In this document: positions 58,801 to 64,000 of the stretch, piece after piece
Layout: every line of letters begins with the position of its first letter
Numbering within the stretch: the first letter of the stretch is position 1
Assembly (NCBI RefSeq): GCF_018687715.1
Contig: NC_056765.1
Location: forward strand, 26,619,129 to 26,683,128
Length of the DNA: 64,000 nucleotides
DNA from: Carya illinoinensis
Taxonomy: Eukaryota; Streptophyta; Magnoliopsida; Fagales; Juglandaceae
Reading direction: 5' to 3'
Translations under genes and position numbers: made by a program
The notes under the pieces: model-generated
Databases searched by the model: none
What the model saw: the letters and a program-made list of their open reading frames with translations, nothing else
What the model was told of the DNA's origin: nothing

Positions 58801-59807
58801 TATACAATGATCAAACAATGAACTTCTTATTCCCAGTGTGCATCCATAACATCCTATACCAAGCTTCTAGTCAGGACTAATGCCCAAACTTGAAGAACCC
58901 GCCCATAATTTGATAGTTCTAAAGCATTTTATGCAATCTAGATGAGCCCAATCTATAAACTGTAAGCCATTGCAATAGGTGGAACCTGGAAAGGAGAGCA
59001 TGCTATAAGTGATTTGAGGAAATAAAAGCAATTTATTATCCTCCCAAAAATGGGGGTCGCACTTAAAAATCATGGCCATTCATTTTTTAAAAAGTTGAGG
59101 CGGTAAGAACTGGAGGCATGCCCATGTTAGATACGCTAGTAAGAATAATCCCGAGAACCAATATTCTGCATATCTGGATTCAATATATTCTGTGAAGAAA
59201 TTACTCCAAAGATACAACTTCTGAAGATGAGACGAGGGTTGTGTCTATGTTCTCTTCAGCTAGCAATGACAAAGAAGTTAATTCAGAGGAAGAGCAAAAG
59301 GCAAAAGGAAAAACCATGATTTTCATTCTCAGGAGAAACAGAGAGCCATTCACAGGAGCACATAGACTACCGAAAAAAGTTGTCAGGTACTTGACCATGC
59401 TAGTACAACCCCATAGTCACGAGGAAAAAGGAAAAGACGTACCCCAAAAAACAGCACGTTTCACAAAAGGCACAGGTATATGCTTTTCTGATTTCTTTAT
59501 ACTCCTGATAAAAAAAAATTAAGGTGGCAAATTAAGTGAAGTGATCCATGCAACTGAGGTATTCTTAAAATGGTGGTAAAGGGCAGTGAAGATAGCAGCT
59601 TACACGTATTCATTGTAATAGCATGAATTGATATAAAAATAAAATATTGTGGACTACTTAAACCAGGTACCTTAATGGAACGTATAATGGAAAAATTACC
59701 GGCGGAGCACGTGTCATGTTGCCAGACAAACTGTATGAATGAGACTTTTATCTTGAATTTTTTTTTTTTTGATAAGTAAAAATATTTTCTATATCAAAAG
59801 GAGTAAA

Positions 59808-60336
59808 GAGCATTGGCAATAGTTTATGCATCTTTATATTTATCTTTATATTTGAATAATATCCCTCTAAATTAGTCTATATTAGATTATGTATATTCAA
59901 AATTTTGAAAAATTATAAATAGTATTTATTCAAGTTTGAAGAATCACAATTCACTCTTCAAACATTATTTTACTATTTTTTTTTCTCTGCTACTCATTAA
60001 AATCAATTTTGTGCAATTTGTATTAATATGATTTTGATATATTAAATTTATATTAAGTTGATGATACAAAGTGTTTTTTTAATATATATTAATATTTATT
60101 GATAAAAGTAGTCATTTTGATATATAAAATTGGTAATATTTAGATATATGGAATTTGTATTTTTGAGCATATTGTGTTAATTGTAAAAATAAAAAAAATA
60201 AAAAAATAAAAAATTTTTTATTGTTATTTGGTTTAAAAATATATAATCCAATGTGTGGATTTTTCTTTATATGCAAAATCAATTTTCAAAAGTTATGATT
60301 TTAAAGATGCATATAAAGAAACCAATGCTAGTGCTC
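59808..60336. mobile_element. MITE-like element, family M4
   Basis: GAGCATTGGCAATAG and TTTATGCATCTTTATAT at the left are mirrored by ATAAAGATGCATATAAAG-like sequence and CCAATGCTAGTGCTC at the right. No clean target duplication. AT-rich and non-coding. Confidence 0.6.
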
Positions 60337-61600
60337 ACCAAGTAAACGTATACAAGAAAACATCTAGCCCATAATAAAGCGCCCCTAATGACCCATTATC
60401 TTGGAAAATTATGTCAACAAAGGAAGCTAGCTCTATGAACTTAGCTTTTGTAATTTTTTTATTTTTTTTTTAAAATACTTCTTCTCTAATTTCTATTTCT
60501 ACCATAGATTATTATAGTTTGAAAGTATAAAGAAAATACAAGATACCAGAAGTATTTGACTAGGGCCGCCATACATCCCCAAATATGAACAACTCACGTC
60601 CTTCAGTTTGTATGTGTATATTGTCTTCCATTGTCCTTTTCTTTTTATTTTTATTTTTCAGTATAACCCCCATGACAAATAAATAAAAGTCAAAACGGAA
60701 AGTAAAAAAATTTGAAACTAGTTTTTGTTTATATAATCTAAAAGAATTAGATGTTAATGCTCTCGAGCCAAATTAAGTTGGAGATTATTTGTAACACCTA
60801 CTCCCCATAGGATAGAGATGTTACTAACATACATAGCATAATGACCAGTAAAGATATTCATATCCTGAAATACCTCATTTATTGAAAATATTTACTAAAT
60901 TAAAAATAACTTTTTTTGAAACATGAAATTGAAAACATAAAGTAAAAAAACATAAACTAACCCTATGTGTGACTTTTTATCGGAAAACTATAAAAAAAAA
61001 ACTAAATCCTTGCACTATATCTACTCCTAGTCCTCCAGCTTTACGTTCTCATAATCATTATCTCTTAACGCTGCTTTCAAAATCTTACGTCGTAACTCGT
61101 GACGGGAGTGGCTTGCCACAAATAGGCTGTGAGAAGCAGACCCACCATCATGGTGGGTCTGGGTGCTAGCCACGGCGACACAAGCTAAGGGAGTGGGTGC
61201 CAACGGGCACAAGGTTGGCTAGCAATTTCTGGCACCGTCAATGGTGCTCCAACGTCCTTGTGGTGGGTGGTGGTGGCTGGGCAAAACGAAGGGGCTATAC
61301 GAGTAAATTTCTCTCTTGAGTCAACTTGATTTTCTTGTGTTCAATACTGAGGGTCCCATGGGATTTTATAGACGAGAAGGGAGCATACGTGAGTCTTCAG
61401 GAGATTGTATAAAATTTGGAGTTGAGAGTTTGTTTCCAATTAGGGGACTACTCAACTGGGAACTAGAGGATGACTATACTTTAGGAACCTATTCCTACGG
61501 GGAATACCAACATTGAGAGGATAATGGCTTTACGGTGGGAACGAATTCTAATTCAGAACTATAACTAATTCTACCCAGTATAGTTAAGGTGACTCTACTT

Positions 61601-61648
61601 AAATTAATAATAATAATAATAATAATAATAGTAGTAGTAGTAGTAGTA
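61601..61648. repeat. compound (TAA)n(TAG)n microsatellite
   Basis: About 30 bases of AATAAT repeats run straight into GTAGTAGTAGTAG. Confidence 0.85.
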
Positions 61649-61705
61649 AATTCACACTTTTGGGGTCATCATATTTCTTTTTTTGGCGTGTGAGAGTGTG
61701 TGGGC

Positions 61706-61738
61706 GGGCGTGAGAGAGAGAGAGAGAGAGAGAGAGAG
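61706..61738. repeat. (GA)n microsatellite
   Basis: GAGAGAGAGAGAGAGAGAGA tract after GTGTGTGGGCGGGCGTGAG. Confidence 0.85.
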
Positions 61739-61775
61739 CCTTGTCAATTTAGGCTGTAATTTGAAATAGTAACTT

Positions 61776-61795
61776 TTTTTTTTTTTTTGATAAGT
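61776..61795 (-). mobile_element. 20-bp micro-retroposon
   Basis: A T-run plus GATAAGT, flanked by TAATTTGAAATAGTAACTT at 61757-61775 and 61796-61814, a perfect 19-bp duplication. On the minus strand it is ACTTATC plus poly(A), the same end as the insertion at 35409. Confidence 0.9.
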
Positions 61796-62299
61796 TAATT
61801 TGAAATAGTAACTTAAAACATTAGAAGGGAGAAGAAAAGGCCCAATCAAAGAAAGCTCAGTCTTATGTTACAGAACTCTTTTTTTTTTTTTTTTTTTTTT
61901 TTTTTCACGAGTATTCTTATGTCACAGAACTTTAGACTATACTGTAGTAGCTTTCTATTTAGTAATCATATCTCTCCTATGAACTCCACACTTTCGCTCA
62001 CCAACTCTGCCCAACTCTGCCTGGGATGGGGTACCTGTAAGTTCTTTTTCAGCCACACTACCACCATTCCTTCCTTTTAAGAAATTCTCCAGCTGTCAAT
62101 CATCCAAATCTTTTGCACCACACCTTTCATCTAAGATACAAAACTAAAGAAAGAAAAACTCAGATAGTTGCACTTTATATCTAAACGTCCACCGATCTAG
62201 TATAGAAATTTTCTAGCACTAGGCAACAAGGAGCATATGGCAAAGTACAAAAGTAAGTATACATAACATGCAAGTCCAGAATGATAACCGCAGAACTTA

Positions 62300-64000
62300 G
62301 ATGGATCCTGCAAAATGAAAACTTCACAATGCCAGTACGCAACACAACCTGCTAGGAAAGAGCAGCACAAGCATGTTGTATGTGTCCAAATAAACTTCTC
62401 AATGGGGATGGCTACCCAAAATGACTATAAGGTGCCAACAAACCAACCAAAGCAACGTCCACAACCATACCAGCTAAAAGATCCGCAGTATACAAATGTT
62501 GCACAACAGGAATCTATTACTATCTACATGCCACCAAAATAACCATAAGATTTTCTATTAAATTAGAATAAGAAACTTGGTAACAACTCTGAGGACCCTA
62601 TGATATGCTCTGATCAAACTGAAGCAGACACTGACAAACCAATTAACCACTGGTATGCACACGCCACGAAAAGGGAACCAGACCAACTGACTGGATAATG
62701 TTTTAATGTGGATTAATCCAAGTAATGATTATCGAGTTCTACTGGCTCTTTTTTTTAAACAAAAAAAAAAGGCTACTCAAAACAAGCCCTGTAATATGGA
62801 CTCGTTCAAGCTGAAGTCAACACTAAAGTAACCAGTTAACCACGTATGCACATGCCCAAAAATAGAATGAGACCGCCACAGTTGGAAAAGTTGAGTGGGG
62901 ATTGCTCTTAGGCTAATCCCCAAAGCACCAACTGAATGGTTAATGTTATAATGCGGACTACAGCAAAGATAATATAGCAAGCAGTAATGATTATTTAGTT
63001 CAACTGACTTGTGCAATTGATTCAAAAAAAACAAACACAAAAAAGCGCCTAAAGCAAACCTCTGTGCCAACCTTAAAAAAGAAGGATCAGCCAGCATTCG
63101 GTTACGAAGCATCAGAGAGCAATACTTCACCAAAAAGCCCAGTGGCCAGCCCGACCCCTGGAAAATGAAAGACAAAAAGATTGAACAAAAACCAAATATT
63201 AGATATTGAGCTTTAAATAGGAAAAATGAAAAAAACACTACATTATACATTTTTTGTTTTCTGCATTCGGTCTGCCAATTTTCTCGGCAACCAAACAGAG
63301 CCTTGATCAAAATCCCAGACTCTTTGTTTCATTTGCAGATGCACATGCACCTGCAAATCCAGGTACCGCTGAAGAAGCAGTTGCCAAATCCCCTGCGGTC
63401 TTGGCGGCATCCAACATATCAGGAGGAAGCTCAGCCCCTCGAGCCTCAATATAGGCCCGAATTCCTTCTCCTTCTCTCTATCACCACCGCCCACCTCTTT
63501 CCCATCACCACCATTTCCAAAAAAATCTCCCCCAAAACTACCACCGCCTCTACCATCCCATCTCCTGCGCCGCCATCAATATCTTCCGCGTAACAACTCT
63601 TCAAAACTCTGAACTCCTCTTTCAAATCACCATTCCGCCTATCTCCAGAACCGGAGACATAAATTTAACGGACTCCGACCCTACGCATCGGAGACTAAAC
63701 CCGTGGCTCTTGACCGGCGAATGACGTTGTCGTCTATACAAAGCGACCAACTTTGGCGGATGATTCACGGACTCCAAAAAAGGATTTTCCGCAAGCATCC
63801 GAAAAGCCGAGACCGGAGGGCGAGGTCGTGTCCAAATTGCGGCGTTGGAGTGGAGGTGGTGGTGTCGTTGCACAAGGTGAAAACATGCGAGAGGTTGAAG
63901 CTCGGAGAACATAGCAGCATGTCTTTGGGAGCCGCGCACAATGAGTTGCGAAAAGAACGCCGCGTTTAGTCAAGGTTTTTTGCAGCAGCGGCAAGAGTTG
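62300..64000 (-). pseudogene. RETICULATA-like (DUF3411) pseudogene, 5' end outside the window
   Basis: RETICULATA-family proteins are chloroplast membrane proteins that affect leaf mesophyll development. Minus-strand pieces in order: LRASTSRMFSPC and LQRRNLDTTSPSGLGFSD (about 63930-63790); SLRCVGSESVKFMSP (about 63700-63660) in a second frame; DLKEEFRVLKSCYAEDIDGG (about 63640-63560) in a third; GGGDREKEKEFGPIL (about 63490-63450); ARGAELPPDMLDAAKTAG (about 63440-63385); LLLQRYLDLQ to 63361; an intron; GSGWPLGFLVKYCSLMLRNR and MLADPSFL (about 63160-63075); then IVIDSCCATF joined abnormally to YTADLLAGMVVDVALVGLLA (about 62520-62410), with two further in-frame stops before and after LFGHIQHACAAL. 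Lesions: at least three or four frameshifts, two internal deletions and stops. A preserved intron argues against a processed copy. Confidence 0.88.

Larger units (their letters stand above)
52896..62295. other. intergenic, MITE-rich, no intact gene seen
   Basis: 9.4 kb of mostly AT-rich DNA between the AP2A promoter and the RETICULATA-like remnant. Identified elements are listed separately. 56040-57640 and 60340-61560 hold no recognisable gene. An open frame at 57078-56866 (minus, 70 codons) and one at 59241-59522 have no motif I know. Confidence 0.5.

Noticed and set aside
59241..59522. 93-codon Lys/Glu-rich frame
   Set aside because: Low-complexity composition, no recognised domain, and in a repeat-rich spacer.
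62777..63310. 177-codon frame on the minus strand
   Set aside because: It reads through a normal intron of the RETICULATA-like remnant. Only the block GSGWPLGF to ADPSFL is exon.

Overview
This is a nuclear window from a flowering plant. It has intron-rich genes with GT-AG splice sites, AT-rich intergenic DNA, MITEs, tRNA-like SINEs, L1-type LINEs and LTR pieces. The recurring TTTGGTTAC-ended MITE and the gene sequences look to me like a woody eudicot, possibly Fagales/Juglandaceae. That placement is inference, not proof.

There are three protein-coding loci. (1) On the + strand, 7001-16729, is a nine-exon gene for a PTM-like DDT/PHD-finger regulator. The spliced CDS is 5190 nt, about 1729 residues, with every exon phase consistent. 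(2) On the - strand, 52673 down to 18408, is a 27-exon gene for the large alpha subunit of the AP-2 clathrin adaptor. The CDS is 3066 nt, 1021 residues, and appears intact. It spans 34 kb because introns 1, 9 and 23 are swollen by transposons. Genes 1 and 2 are convergent, with about 1.7 kb between stop codons. (3) At the right edge, on the - strand, is a decayed RETICULATA-like gene with several frameshifts, deletions and stops. It continues past the window end.

Layout: 1-6.5 kb is repeat-rich intergenic DNA with a foldback element, two MITEs and a CT tract. 7.0-16.7 kb is the PTM-like gene. 16.7-18.4 kb is the convergent 3' spacer. 18.4-52.7 kb is the AP-2 alpha gene. Its intron 23 holds an LTR element (TG...CA, 5-bp target duplication) that was itself invaded by a rearranged LINE. 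Its intron 9 holds two overlapping minus-strand LINEs, a 0.68-kb nested insert and a Tourist-like MITE. Its intron 1 holds a tandem repeat array, an LTR fragment and a 5'-truncated LINE. 52.9-62.3 kb is MITE-rich intergenic DNA with a solo LTR nested in a MITE. 62.3-64 kb is the RETICULATA-like pseudogene.

The host genes are ordinary, and I found no new multi-gene system. The most unusual signal is a set of very small retroposon insertions: 12-50 bp inserts that are mostly poly(A)/poly(T) plus a few bases (often CTTATC or CCTATC), flanked by 11-20 bp direct repeats. These look like extreme 5' truncations of the local LINE family. One candidate abuts the first splice donor of the PTM-like gene. 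Exon boundaries were read by eye from splice consensus, frame continuity and remembered family sequence. No alignment or transcript data were available.
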